Below are positions 32,361 to 42,974 of a stretch of 64,000 nucleotides of DNA, piece after piece. Location: positions 15,343,875 to 15,407,874 of the forward strand of contig NC_133300.1 in assembly GCF_005239225.2 (NCBI RefSeq), in the 5' to 3' direction. A program made the position numbers and the translations under genes. This stretch comes from Populus alba. Taxonomy: Eukaryota > Streptophyta > Magnoliopsida > Malpighiales > Salicaceae. The first letter of the stretch is position 1. Each line of letters opens with the position of its first letter. The notes under the pieces are model-generated. The model saw nothing but the letters and a program-made list of their open reading frames with translations, was not told the origin of the DNA and did not search any database.

Positions 32361-34516
32361 TGTCGCACCCAACATCGCGGCGGCCCTAAAAACTAATTCT
32401 CTTGATTATTATTTATGGAAAAAGAACAGATTCTGGCATCCGGTTCTTTTAGGAAAAAATGTCTTGTTTGAGGAGTCGCCACCTAGTATTATGGTCACTA
32501 GGAATCCTAACTGGTCAACAAAGATTCTATGACTCGGGATTGGTTATGTAAAAGGGAAGATATTATCACCCCTTAAACGTTCTGCCTAAGGCAGACTGCA
32601 TTGTTGGTTTTTGTCTTAAATTGCTAAATATTTATTAATTTATGTTGTGATGATTTGTCTATAATATTCCTGACTCTGGCGCCAGTGAATATTCGAACTC
32701 GAATAATTCCAACTCTGGCGTTGGTAAAAATTCGTAGCTACGACAAAAATTAGGTCAATATATTTTATTCCCTACTCTAGCGCCAGTGAATAAATAAATA
32801 AAAAAATAAATTTATTTTTTTTATACATGCACATATTTTTTATTTTTTCTCGCTAAATAAAATAAAATACAACGAATAAAAATAATATAAATTTAAACCG
32901 GTATTTTTATTCCTGACTCTGGCGTCAGTGAATAAACCAATAAATTTACATTATTTTTATTCATGCATACACATTTTTATTTTTATTTTTTTTTAATTTT
33001 TTTCTATTTTTTTAAATTATTTTTGGGGGCTGGGCCCAGCTCAGCCCACATGGGCTGGGCTGGGCTGGACCCGGCTGGGGAACATAAAGCACGCGTGAAT
33101 TAAATCACGCGTGCATGTGCAGGTAAAGAGAGTGAATTAAAATGAAAAGTGGGGGAAGTGAAGCCTACTTGGTTCTGGAAAAAAATCCGAAAGCAGTAGC
33201 AACGATGGTGCTGGTCACGGTGGCCTTCCTCTGCTTAGGTTCTTCCCTTCTGCAGTTGGCGCTGCACTGGGAGTTGAGGATGACAGTGATGGAGGGCTGA
33301 CCGAGCGACGTTCTTCCCCCTTCTTTCTCTTTATCTCTTGCTTTCTTCTGCTCTCAGAATTCTCTCCCTCTCTCTCTCTGTATCCGTTTTTCTTTCTCTG
33401 TCTAGTCTCCTTCCCCTGGTTTTTCTTCGTGTTCAATCCCCTGTTGAAGGCTTTCCTCAGTCAGCCCCTCTTTGTTTGTTCGTTCCTTCTCAAGCCATAA
33501 CAGTAGTGGCTGCTAAAAATGGAATTTTTGGAGCTGCCACCGAAGAAACCGAGAGCGTCCCCTTTTGTTTTTCACTGCTGTTCGATATTTTCCTCTGTTT
33601 TCTCTTCAATCTCCCTTCTGTATTCCTTTTTATATGCTCCCTCTCTCTGGTTCAGTTTTTTAATTTCGTTTCTTTTTCTCGGTTCATTGTTCCAATCCCC
33701 CCCTTTTTTTCGTCCTCTGGTCCTTTCGTTCTCTGGCTTTTATAGCCAGAGAACAATCCGTTTCTTCCAACCATTGATTGCAGGTGTAAAGGCAGCGGCG
33801 GGCAGCTGAGGCGTTGAAGAAGATGAACAGTGCTGAGAAACGGCACCGTTTTTGGTGTTTTGTGTTTTGATCCTTGACATTTTGAATGTTTGCATTCCAG
33901 TCCTTGGGTAAATTTTAATTGAACCCCTGCATCTCAGCGCCATTTACATATTGATCCTTGGATTTTAATTTATTGCAATCGTGCCCTCAAATGTTAATAT
34001 TTCTTCAATTAAGTCCCTGATTTCATTAATTTAATTAAATCCAAGTCCAATTAAGTCTCAAAACTTATCAATTCTCCAATTAAACCCTTAATTGGATTAA
34101 TTAAATCAATTCCAAGCTTAATTAAGTCTCAAAACTTATCAATTCTCCAATTAAATCCTTGATTGGATGAATTAAATTAATTCCAAGCTTAATTAAGTCT
34201 CAAAACTTATTAATTTTCCAATTAAACCCTTGATTGGATGAACTAAATTAATTCCAAGCTTAATTAAGTCTAAAAATTTATCAATTCTTCAATTAAACCC
34301 TTAATTAAACAAAATTAATTCCAAACTTAATTAGATTAATTCCAAAGTTTAATAAAACTCCAAAACTTCCATTCATATTGCCCTTAACCCAAAATTTAAT
34401 TCATTCTTTATTTATTTCACCATCATCATTATTTTTTTCATCATTTTTTTTTTTCATCCTTTTCCATAAATAAAATAATAATAAAAATAAAAATGGTCAA
34501 AAATTGGGTTATAACA
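32361..34516 (-). repeat. 3' LTR of gag-only element
   Basis: Contains four copies of a 'ctctggcgccagtgaata' motif (32676-32935), a GC-rich palindromic patch around 'ggctgggcccagctcagccc' (33030), pyrimidine tracts, and at 34030-34310 a series of ~70-bp units around 'ttaattaagtctcaaaactt'. It has one more of these units than the other LTR. The open frames at 33338-33809 are not conserved against the other LTR, where small indels change the frame. Confidence 0.9.
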
Positions 34517-34639
34517 GTTGCCCCCTCTTTATAATATTTACTATGCAAAGATATTGGAAAATTTCATTTTCTTTTTATCTTTGTGTAGTAAATTTATAAA
34601 GAAAAGTAGATAGAGAAAGAACACCTCTTTTTTTTTTTT

Positions 34640-35030
34640 TTTTTTTGAAGACTTAGAAAACAATAGATTGACACACGACCTTTACAGAGAGATGTAAAAA
34701 TCAAGAAACAAGTCATTGGGAAGACAACCCATTTTTTTTTTTTTTTGTTTTTGTTTTTTTTGTTTTTTTTTTTTTTAAAAAATAGTAGATGGACACATGA
34801 CCTTTACAGGGAGATGTAGAAATCAAGAAACAAGTCATTTGGAAGACGACCCACTTTTTTTGTTTCTTTTTTTTTTAGTCTTGAAAACAGTAGATGGACT
34901 CACGACCTTTACAGAAAGATGTAGAAATCAAGAAACAAATCATATGGAAGATGACCCATTTTTTTTGTTTTTTTGTTTTTTTGTTTTTTTTTTTTTGTGA
35001 CTTGTTGTTTTTTTTTAGAAGTGGTCTCAT
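34640..35030. repeat. T-rich ~110-bp tandem repeat, three copies
   Basis: The landmark 'gacctttacag' occurs at 34677, 34798 and 34904, each followed by 'gagatgtagaaatcaagaaa' and a long T/G homopolymer tract. Periods are 121 and 106 bp. Non-coding and inside the gag-only element. Confidence 0.8.
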
Positions 35031-35064
35031 TATGATGGGTGACCTACCCAAAAAAAAAAAGGAA

Positions 35065-36595
35065 AATGAGGGCTCGAAGGCGCACTTAAAAGAATGTGAG
35101 GGCTCAAAGGCGCACTCAAAAGAAAAGCGAGTGCTCAAAGGCAACTCAAAGAGGAAAGGGAGGGCTGAAAGGCGCTCCTAGAAGAAAGCGAGTGCTCAAA
35201 GGCGCTCCAAAAGGAAAGTGAGTGCTCAAAGGCACTCAAAAAGAAAAGCGAGTGCTCAAAGGCACTTCGAGAAGAAAATGAGTGCTCAAAGGCGCTCCAA
35301 GAAGAAAATGAGTGCTCAAAGGCACTTGAAGGGGAAAGCGAGTGCTCAAAGGCACTAGTGCTCAAAGGCACTAGTGCTCAAAGGCACTAGTGCTCAAAGG
35401 CACTTGAAGGGTAAAGCGAGTGCTCAGAGGCACTAGTGCTCAGAGGCACTTGAAGGGTAAAGCGAGTGCTCAGAGGCACTTGAAGGGGAAAATAAGTGCT
35501 CAGAGGCACTAGTGCTCAGAGGCACTTGAGGAAGCGAGTGCTCAGAGGCACTAGTGCTCAAAGGCACTTGAAGGGTAAAGCGAGTGCTCAGAGGCACTTA
35601 AAGGTAAAGCGAGTGCTCAGAGGCACTTGAAGGGTAAAGCGAGTGCTCAGAGGCACTTAAAGGTAAAGCGAGTGCTCAGAGGCACTTGAAGGGTAAAGCG
35701 AGTGCTCAGAGGCACTAGTGCTCAGAGGCACTAGTGCTCAAAGGCACTTGAAAGAAAAAGCGAGTGCTCAGAGGCACTGGTGCTCAAAGGCACTTGAAGG
35801 GAAAAGCGAGTGCTCAGAGGCACTGGTGCTCAAAGGTACTTGAAGGGAAAGGGGGTGCTCAGAGGCACTGGTGCTCAAAGGCACTTGAAGGGAAAGCGAG
35901 TGCTCAGAGGCACTGGTGCTCAAAGGCACTTGAAAGGGAAAGCGAGTGCGTAGAGGCACTGGTGCTCAAAGGCACTTGAAGGGAAAAGGAGTGCTCAGAG
36001 GCACTGGTGCTCAAAGGCACTTGAAGGGAAAAGTGAGTGCTCAGAGGCACTGGTGCTCAAAGGCACTTGAAGGGAAAGGGAGTGCTCAGAGGCACTGGTG
36101 CTCAAAGGCACTTGAAGGGAAAGCGAATGCTCAGAGGCACTGGTGCTCAAAGGCACTTGAAAGGAAAAGTGAGTGCTCAGAGGCACTGGTGCTCAAAGGC
36201 ACTTGAAGGGAAAAGGGAGTGCTCAGAGGCACTGGTGCTCAAAGGCACTTGAAGGGAAAAGTGAGTGCTCAGAGGCACTGGTGCTCAAAGACACTTTAAG
36301 GGGAAGCGAGTGCTCAGAGGCACTGGTGCTCAAAGGCACGTGAAGGGAAAAGCAAGTGCTCAAAGGCACTGGTGCTCAAAGGCACCTGAAAGGGAAAGCG
36401 AGTGCTCAGAGGCACTGGTGCTCAAAGGCACTTAAAGGGGAAGCGAGTGCTCAGAGGCACTGGTGCTCAGAGGCACTGGTGCTCAAAGGCACTTGAAGGG
36501 AAAAGCGAGTGCTCAGAGGCACTAGTGCTCAAAGGCACCCGAAAGGGAAAGCGAGTGCTCAGAGGCACTGGTGCTCAAAGGCACTCGAAGAGGAA
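35065..36595. repeat. Minisatellite array inside gag-only element
   Basis: About 1.5 kb of tandem units based on 'agtgctcagaggcactggtg' followed by 'ctcaaaggcacttgaaggg' and a short aaagcg spacer, near 45 bp each. The left part uses simpler ~35-bp units with 'gtgctcaaaggc', and the middle has short 'actagtgctc' dimers. The right part is the most homogeneous, which suggests recent local expansion. Both strands show open frames of repeated peptides, but there is no start context or conservation to support a protein. It is not a CRISPR array: there are no unique spacers. Confidence 0.9.
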
Positions 36596-38886
36596 GAAAA
36601 ACAAGAAGATTTTTCAGATGGCCTGTTGCTTATGGGCGGTCTTCCTATGTTGAACAATTCTAAAAAAGGAAAAACATTCAACAACAATTTCAATCTTTGG
36701 CCATTTCAAGTTGGCCTTCCACTTGATGGATTCCATTGGAATTTTCTCATATGAAATTTAAGAAAACTAATTGTCCAATGTCTCAAATTTGGATGATATG
36801 CATGAATCTTTACCTGTTTTGAAATATAGGCCCCCATTTCTTCTTAGTCTTTTTGTTGCTTGACTAATGAGGACTTGCTACCTCTGATTCGGGTCATCTT
36901 TGTCGCTTGACTTCTAGTCCACTCGAATTGGCCCATGTAAGTTTATTTCCAGATTTATTTGCACAACTTAGCCTTTGTGGTGCCCATCGTGACCCACTTG
37001 CTTGCTAAAGATTTTCTAACTCGTCAAATATTTTGAGAGGATCATTCATTACTCCTCGTCTCACTGATAAAAACATTCGGTGTCACTTGCTGAAAGGATC
37101 AAATTGTCTTTCGTAAACCAAAATGCCCCTTGTCTTGTTGTAGGAGATATTCCTCTCTTTTTCTAGAAGAGAAAATACAATATTGCCCCCTTGTACTGGT
37201 CATTGCCCCCAAGTGTGCTTTGTCAGCGACTTAGACAAATAATGGTTTTAAAAGACCATTCTCTCATATCTCTTTTGGTTCATTTCGGTGAAGGAATGTG
37301 GGTCTAGAATGAATCTTGAAATCTTGATCTTGCATTTTGAAAACAAAAATTATTTCGATGTGAATCTAAAACAATTTGCTTTTGAAATCTTGCAACTCCT
37401 TGGTTATTTCCTTTATTGGAAAAAGAGGTTATTTGCTCTTGTGTTTGGCAATGAGATCTTCAGTCATGAGATGACCTTTTGTTTCAAAGTGAAGGGCTCG
37501 AGAAAAAGCTCGAGGTTTTATATGAGAAAAATTTATCTCTTTTTGAATCATTCATTTTTATCAGCATGAATAATAATGAATAGTTTATTCTTGATGTCAT
37601 GAATCTTATGAAAAAATATTCTTTGCATTTTGAGAGCATTGTTTATTGTTCTAGGTCGCTTGCATGCTTGATTAGAAAGGACTTCTACAGGGACGTAACA
37701 TAGGCTGTGGTTGTTGGCTATGAAAGAAAAGGATTCATAAAGCTCAAAGAGTGTTTCAGGGTTTCAAAGACTAAGGATCACTATCAACAGTTTGACTCAT
37801 GACGTCATTCCTATTTTCTTTTGCCGCACTTCTTTGATTTGTTGCTTCTTCTTTTTTATTGCTTTGCTAGGGCATACTCTTTTTACCTTGGATGTCACTT
37901 TTTCTAGTGATTTGGGCATGCCCCCTAGCATTTGAGTTTCTTGAGCTCTTATGCCTTTTAGGCTTTCTCACGGCTTTTTCTCTTTTCTCATTGAAATTTT
38001 CTCTTGCCCCCCAGTGTGGGGTGTGATCCTAGTCGGGATTTTTTCATGAAAGAAAAATTATTAGGCTCAAAAAAGGATCGCAAGGGATATACTTATTTCA
38101 GAATGTGAAAGGAATAACAAAGATGGCCTTTCCTCATTTCAAGCGCAAGCAGTTAAGATCAATAAACTTTGACCTCATCCAGTGTGATGGTTTGGTCTTT
38201 GCAAAGAAGCATTTCCTGGATCATGAGCAACAAGTGTACTACATACCATTATTCATACATTTAAAAACACATGATTCGAGAGTCATGGGGTAAGAGTATT
38301 TATTCATTTTTTTCTTTTCTTTTTTCTTTTTTCTTTTTTTTTTTTTGGTTTATAATTTAGTCACCTCAATGATGGAGTTGCTTGATTCAATTGTCATTCT
38401 ATAAGTAGAATGTTAAAAATATCATTTTTGAAAGAACATCAAATTATTTTTTTGAAATCAAAATACCAGATCAATTTTTCAGAACTCCAATAGGGAAATG
38501 GATTTAGGTATAAGAGATGAATTGCATCTATGAGATCACACGAGGCTTCAAAGGGGTATTCATGAGTTCTTATAAGAAAACTCTCTTAAGAAGATGAATA
38601 ATGCTTGGTCGCAAACACGATTGAACGAGAAACTCATTATTTCATTGAAACTTTGGAAAAGCAGTTTAACAACAAAGAACTTATGTCAACATGAGTACTG
38701 GCATGATAACACAAACGGGGCTAAACATTTAGTGATCCTTCATTGGAATTTTTGGAATCATTCATTCTCCTTGACAAAGGCATCTTTTAGACACTTAATT
38801 GCAGTCGCATGCAGACCATTCTCGACCTACTATCACCATAGCTTTATCTTCAAAATAGTTGATTTCTGGGAGTCGGTGTGAAGGAA
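36596..38886. other. Non-coding interior of gag-only element
   Basis: Mixed-composition sequence with several runs like 'tgccccctagcatttgag' and 'cttgccccccagtgtggggt' on the + strand. No protease, RT or integrase motif was found in any frame by eye. Short frames at 37288, 38105 and 38594 resemble no family I know. Confidence 0.6.
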
Positions 38887-39879
38887 TTAGCTATAGGAAC
38901 GATAAGTGTCTTGGCAACCACCTTCAGTGAAACCATTCTTCTTAGTCGGGTTAGCAATCTTACCTAACCCAATGGCTTGTTCAATCCTCTCAGCTATAAT
39001 AACCAGGTCAGTGAAATGTTGTGCAAAGCTTCTAACCAAGTATTCAAAGTACGGAGCTTTAAATGTATTGGAAAATAAACTGATCATCTCTTTTTCCAAC
39101 ATGGGAGGATTAACTTGTGCAGCTACCTCGCTCCATCTCCGGGCATATTCTCTTATGGACTCCTTGTTGTCCTTCTCCATAGCTTGCAAGCTTAACCGAT
39201 CAGGGCCCACGTCTATATTGAACTTATATTGCCTCATGAAGGCATCAACTAAGTCCTTCCATTTTTTAACCTTGGTATTGTCCAACCGCATATACCAAGT
39301 GAGGGCAACGTCACTCAAGCTATCTTGAAAAAAATGAATCAGCAATTTCTCATCATCAACCACCTCAGCCATTTTGTTGCAGTATGCTTTGAGATGAGTT
39401 ATAGGGCATTGAGTTCCCGTATATTTGACAAATTCTGGCACTCTAAACTTTTTGGGAATGACAACGTTGGGCACCAAACACATATTGACAGCTTTCACCA
39501 AGTCACACAAATGGTTTCCCTCAACTGCCCTTATCCTCTTTTCTAGGGTAGTCCATTTTTCCAAACCCTCTTCTCTCACCATTTTGCCCTTTTGATATTC
39601 TTTCTCGGTAGAATCAATGGTAGGCAAAATTCTTGAGGGGTAGGCTGGCTGGAAATGCATAGCTTGTTGAAATTCAGATGACACCTTATTTGCCCCCAGA
39701 TTCTGTGGATCGAAATGAGTTACATGCATATGTTCAGGCTGAGCTATAAGTGTTGCTTTTCCGGATTTATCTCTCAAGGCCTGCTCGAGTAGACTAGTAA
39801 GCCTTGCGACTTCTTCCTTAAGATTGTCCACCTCTTTTTGATGTTGGGCTTCCAACTGGGCTCTTTCTTCGTTTTCCAT
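38887..39879 (-). CDS. Gypsy-type gag protein of the gag-only element
   Basis: 330 codons, start MENEERAQLEAQHQKEVDNL, about 590 bp after the primer site. Residues 1-40 form a likely coiled coil (heptad pattern, KEEVARLTSLLEQALRDK). From about residue 145 comes the retrotransposon gag domain: VPEFVKYTGTQCPITHLKAY, DSLSDVALTWYMRL, WKDLVDAFMRQYKFN, ESIREYARRWSEVAAQV. It stops before any zinc knuckle (ending GGCQDTYRSYS), so the nucleocapsid part and all of pol are missing. The frame is open throughout, which suggests some selection or youth. Gag would form the particle that packages element RNA. Confidence 0.88.
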   Translation of the reverse strand: MENEERAQLEAQHQKEVDNLKEEVARLTSLLEQALRDKSGKATLIAQPEHMHVTHFDPQNLGANKVSSEFQQAMHFQPAYPSRILPTIDSTEKEYQKGKMVREEGLEKWTTLEKRIRAVEGNHLCDLVKAVNMCLVPNVVIPKKFRVPEFVKYTGTQCPITHLKAYCNKMAEVVDDEKLLIHFFQDSLSDVALTWYMRLDNTKVKKWKDLVDAFMRQYKFNIDVGPDRLSLQAMEKDNKESIREYARRWSEVAAQVNPPMLEKEMISLFSNTFKAPYFEYLVRSFAQHFTDLVIIAERIEQAIGLGKIANPTKKNGFTEGGCQDTYRSYS

Positions 39880-39980
39880 TTGTCTTTTTCTCGAACGAGT
39901 GTTATAAATGAGTTTTAATGGGGGACCTATATTTCAACCTACTAAATGTAAATCATGCAATTATGCAAAAATGCTAAAGC

Positions 39981-40014
<34 letters not shown>

Positions 40015-40465
40015 TGCGTATGAAATGCGAACTTGCCCTTCATGGGGTGACAACCTAATAGAAAGATCCTAATTATTGAGTGCATCAAAGGATTGGTCAT
40101 TATCTAATTTCAAAGGGTCTCTCGCATGCTCAGTGATCGTCCATGAAAGGTCGATATGAGGCTTACAAGTGGTGTGAAGATAGAGGCCCTGAGTAATATC
40201 AGTTTGGCATATCAACCACTTCCAAGTAAACAATCAAGCGAGAGTTGGATGGTTTCATGAGTCTTACCCAGGCTAAAGCCATTGGGGTACCGTTACTTTC
40301 CCACTTATCCTAGGTTGTAAAGTGTGTGCTATCAAAGTGATGCATGACAACAAAAATAAGGATGCATGCTAAAGCAGTAAATACAGTAAAATTAAACAAA
40401 TAAACACAACAAAAAAACAAATAAAAAAAGCAATAATAAGACAAAAGACAAAGCTTAATCCTAGG

Positions 40466-40483
40466 TCCCCAGTGGAGTCGCCA
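40466..40483 (-). other. Primer-site region of gag-only element
   Basis: Minus strand TGGCGACTCCACTGGGGA, three bases from the LTR. It is the signature found after the 5' LTR of many plant Gypsy and derivative elements and it fixes the orientation. I did not assign the tRNA. Confidence 0.75.
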
Positions 40484-40486
40484 TTC

Positions 40487-42574
40487 TGTCGCACCCGACA
40501 TCGCGGCGGCTCTAAAAAATAATAATTCTCTTGATTATTATTTATGGAAAAAGAACAGATTCTGGCATCCGGTTCTTTTAGGAAAAAATGTCTTGTTTGA
40601 GGAGTCGCCACCTAGTATTATGGTCACTAGGAACCCTAACTGGTCAACAGAGATTCTATGACTCGGGATTGGTTACGTAAAAGGGAAGATATTATCACCC
40701 CTTAAACGTTCTGCCTAAGGCAGACTGCATTGTTGGTTTTGTCTTAAATTGCTAAATATTTATTAATTTATGTTGTGATGATTTGTCTATAATATTCCTG
40801 ACTCTGGCGCCAGTGAATATTCGAGCTCGAATAATTCCAACTCTGGCGTTGGTAAAAATTCGTAGCTACGACAAAAATTAGGTCAATATATTTTATTCCA
40901 TACTCTAGCGCCAGTGAATAAATAAATAAATAATAAATTTATTTTTTATACATGCACATATTTTTTATTTTTTCTCGCTAAATAAAATAAAATACAACGA
41001 ATAAAAATAATATAAATTTAAACCGGTATTTTTATTCCTGACTCTGGCGTCAGTGAATAAACCAATAAATTTACATTATTTTTATTCATGCATACACATT
41101 TTTATTTTTATTTTTTTTTAATTTTTTTCTATTTTTTTAAATTATTTTTGGGGGCTGGGCCCAGCTCAGCCCACATGGGCTGGGCTGGGCTGGACCCGGC
41201 TGGGGAACATAAAGCACGCGTGAATTAAATCACGCGTGCATGTGCAGGTAAAGAGAGTGAATTAAAATGAAAAGTGGGGGAAGTGAAGCCTACTTGGTTC
41301 TGGAAAAAAATCCGAAAGCAGTAGCAACGATGGTGCTGGTCACGGTGGCCTTCCTCTGCTTAGGTTCTTTCCCTTCTGCAGTTGGCGCTGCACTGGGAGT
41401 TGAGGATGACAGTGATGGAGGGCTGACCGAGCGACGTTCTTCCCCCTTCTTTCTCTTTATCTCTTGCTTTCTTCTGCTCTCAGAATTCCTCCCCTCTCTC
41501 TCTCTGTATCCGTTTTTCTTTCTCTGTCTAGTCTCCTTCCCCTGGTTTTTTCTTCGTGTTCAATCCCCTGTTGAAGGCTTTCCTCAGTCAGCCCCTCTTT
41601 GTTTGTTCGTTCCTTCTCAAGCCATAACAGTAGTGGCTGCTAAAAATGGAATTTTTTGGAGCTGCCACCGAAGAAACCGAGAGCGTCCCCTTTTGTTTTT
41701 CACTGCTGTTCGATATTTTCCTCTGTTTTCTCTTCAATCTCCCTTCTGTATTCCTTTTTATATGCTCCCTCTCTCTGGTTCAGTTTTTTTAATTTCGTTT
41801 CTTTTTCTCAGGTTCATTGTTCCAAATCCCCCCCTTTTTTTCGTCCTCTGGTCCTTTCGTTCTCTGGCTTTTATAGCCAGAGAACAATCCGTTTCTTCCA
41901 ACCATTGATTGCAGGTGTAAAGGCAGCGGCGGGCAGCTGAGGCGTTGAAGAAGATGAACAGTGCTGAGAAACGGCACCGTTTTTGGTGTTTTGTGTTTTG
42001 ATCCCTTGACATTTTTGAATGTTTGCATTCCAGTCCTTGGGTAAATTTAATTGAACCCCTGCATCTCAGCGCCATTTTACATATTGATCCTTGGATTTTT
42101 AATTTATTGCAATCGTGCCCTCAAATGTTAATATTTCTTCAATTAAGTCCCTGATTTCATTAATTTAATTAAATCCAAGTCCAATTAAGTCTCAAAACTT
42201 ATCAATTCTCCAATTAAACCCTTAATTGGATTAATTAAATCAATTCCAAGCTTAATTAAGTCTCAAAACTTATCAATTCTCCAATTAAACCCTTGATTGG
42301 ATGAACTAAATTAATTCCAAGCTTAATTAAGTCTAAAAATTTATCAATTCTTCAATTAAACCCTTCATTAAACAAATTAATTCCAAACTTAATTAGATTA
42401 ATTCCAAAGTTTAATAAAACTCCAAAACTTCCATTCATATTGCCCTTAACCCAAAATTTAATTCATTCTTTATTTATTTCACCATCATCATTATTTTTTT
42501 CATCATTTTTTTTCATCCTTTTCCATAAATAAAATAATAATAAAAATAAAATGGTCAAAAATTAGGTTATAACA
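40487..42574 (-). repeat. 5' LTR of gag-only element
   Basis: Starts tgtcgcacccgacatc and ends ggttataaca. It is largely identical to the left LTR, with scattered substitutions, homopolymer indels and one missing ~70-bp unit near 42240-42360. The frame at 41267-41908 (213 codons) lies within it and is broken by indels in the other LTR, so it is not annotated as a gene. Confidence 0.9.
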
Positions 42575-42579
42575 ACATT

Positions 42580-42974
42580 GATTTCAAATTTAAGACCGAT
42601 TAAATTGGATTGTAATAGATTTTGAAGTTAGAAGTAGGTCTCCAGAAGATATTAGGACGAGTTTGAGGATTTGTTTTTACTGAAGAAAAAAGGTGTTAGG
42701 ATGCGCATGGGTGGTGGCCCTTGATTTTCTGACTATCGAAGCATTCTCGAGAAAACATAGCACCACGTGTTCTTCCAATAAATAACGTGTCCTTGTCTAG
42801 TTCTTGTTGTGGATCGGATTAAAAGTTACTTTTCAATGGAAAAAAAAAAAAGTGTGAGCACTGTCAACTTTTTTTAAGTTGAAGAAATTTTTATTATGAA
42901 TAAAAAGAATTGATGCATGTTTTTAATCAAAGCAATCAGAATTATATACAATAAAAAAATGTTAAAATGCAAAT
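42580..42974. other. No gene recognised
   Basis: Right flank of the gag-only element. It has mixed then AT-rich sequence with an A run at 42840. No repeat partner was found inside the window except short AT-rich words. Confidence 0.45.

Larger units (their letters stand above)
32361..42574 (-). mobile_element. Gag-only LTR retrotransposon (TR-GAG/LARD-like), 10,214 bp
   Basis: Long LTRs at 32361-34516 (2,156 bp) and 40487-42574 (2,088 bp) begin tgtcgcaccc and end ataaca (TG...CA). They are flanked by the target duplication acatt at 32356-32360 and 42575-42579. Orientation is minus: a leader and primer site TGGCGACTCCACTGGGGA lies at 40466-40483, and the polypurine tract GAGGGGGCAAC abuts 34517. 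The 5,970-bp interior encodes one Gypsy-type gag and nothing resembling protease, RT, RNase H or integrase. It also holds a T-rich 110-bp repeat and a 1.5-kb minisatellite. The element has the hallmarks of non-autonomous gag-only or large-retrotransposon-derivative families. LTR copies differ at several sites, so it is older than Copia-1. Confidence 0.9.

Noticed and set aside
33338..33809. Leu/Phe/Ser-rich frames in the left LTR
   Set aside because: Composition-driven by pyrimidine tracts and not conserved between the LTRs.
35065..36595. CRISPR-like repeat array
   Set aside because: The units are continuous tandem repeats without unique spacers, in a plant LTR element, with no cas genes.
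35764..36653. Open frames repeating MLRGTGAQRHLKGK-type peptides
   Set aside because: Produced by the minisatellite; the same peptide appears in several frames, with no start context or domain.
41267..41908. 213-codon frame starting MKSGGSEAYLVLEK
   Set aside because: Lies within the 5' LTR; the matching 3' LTR region (33142-33760) has single-base indels that break it, so it is not under protein selection.
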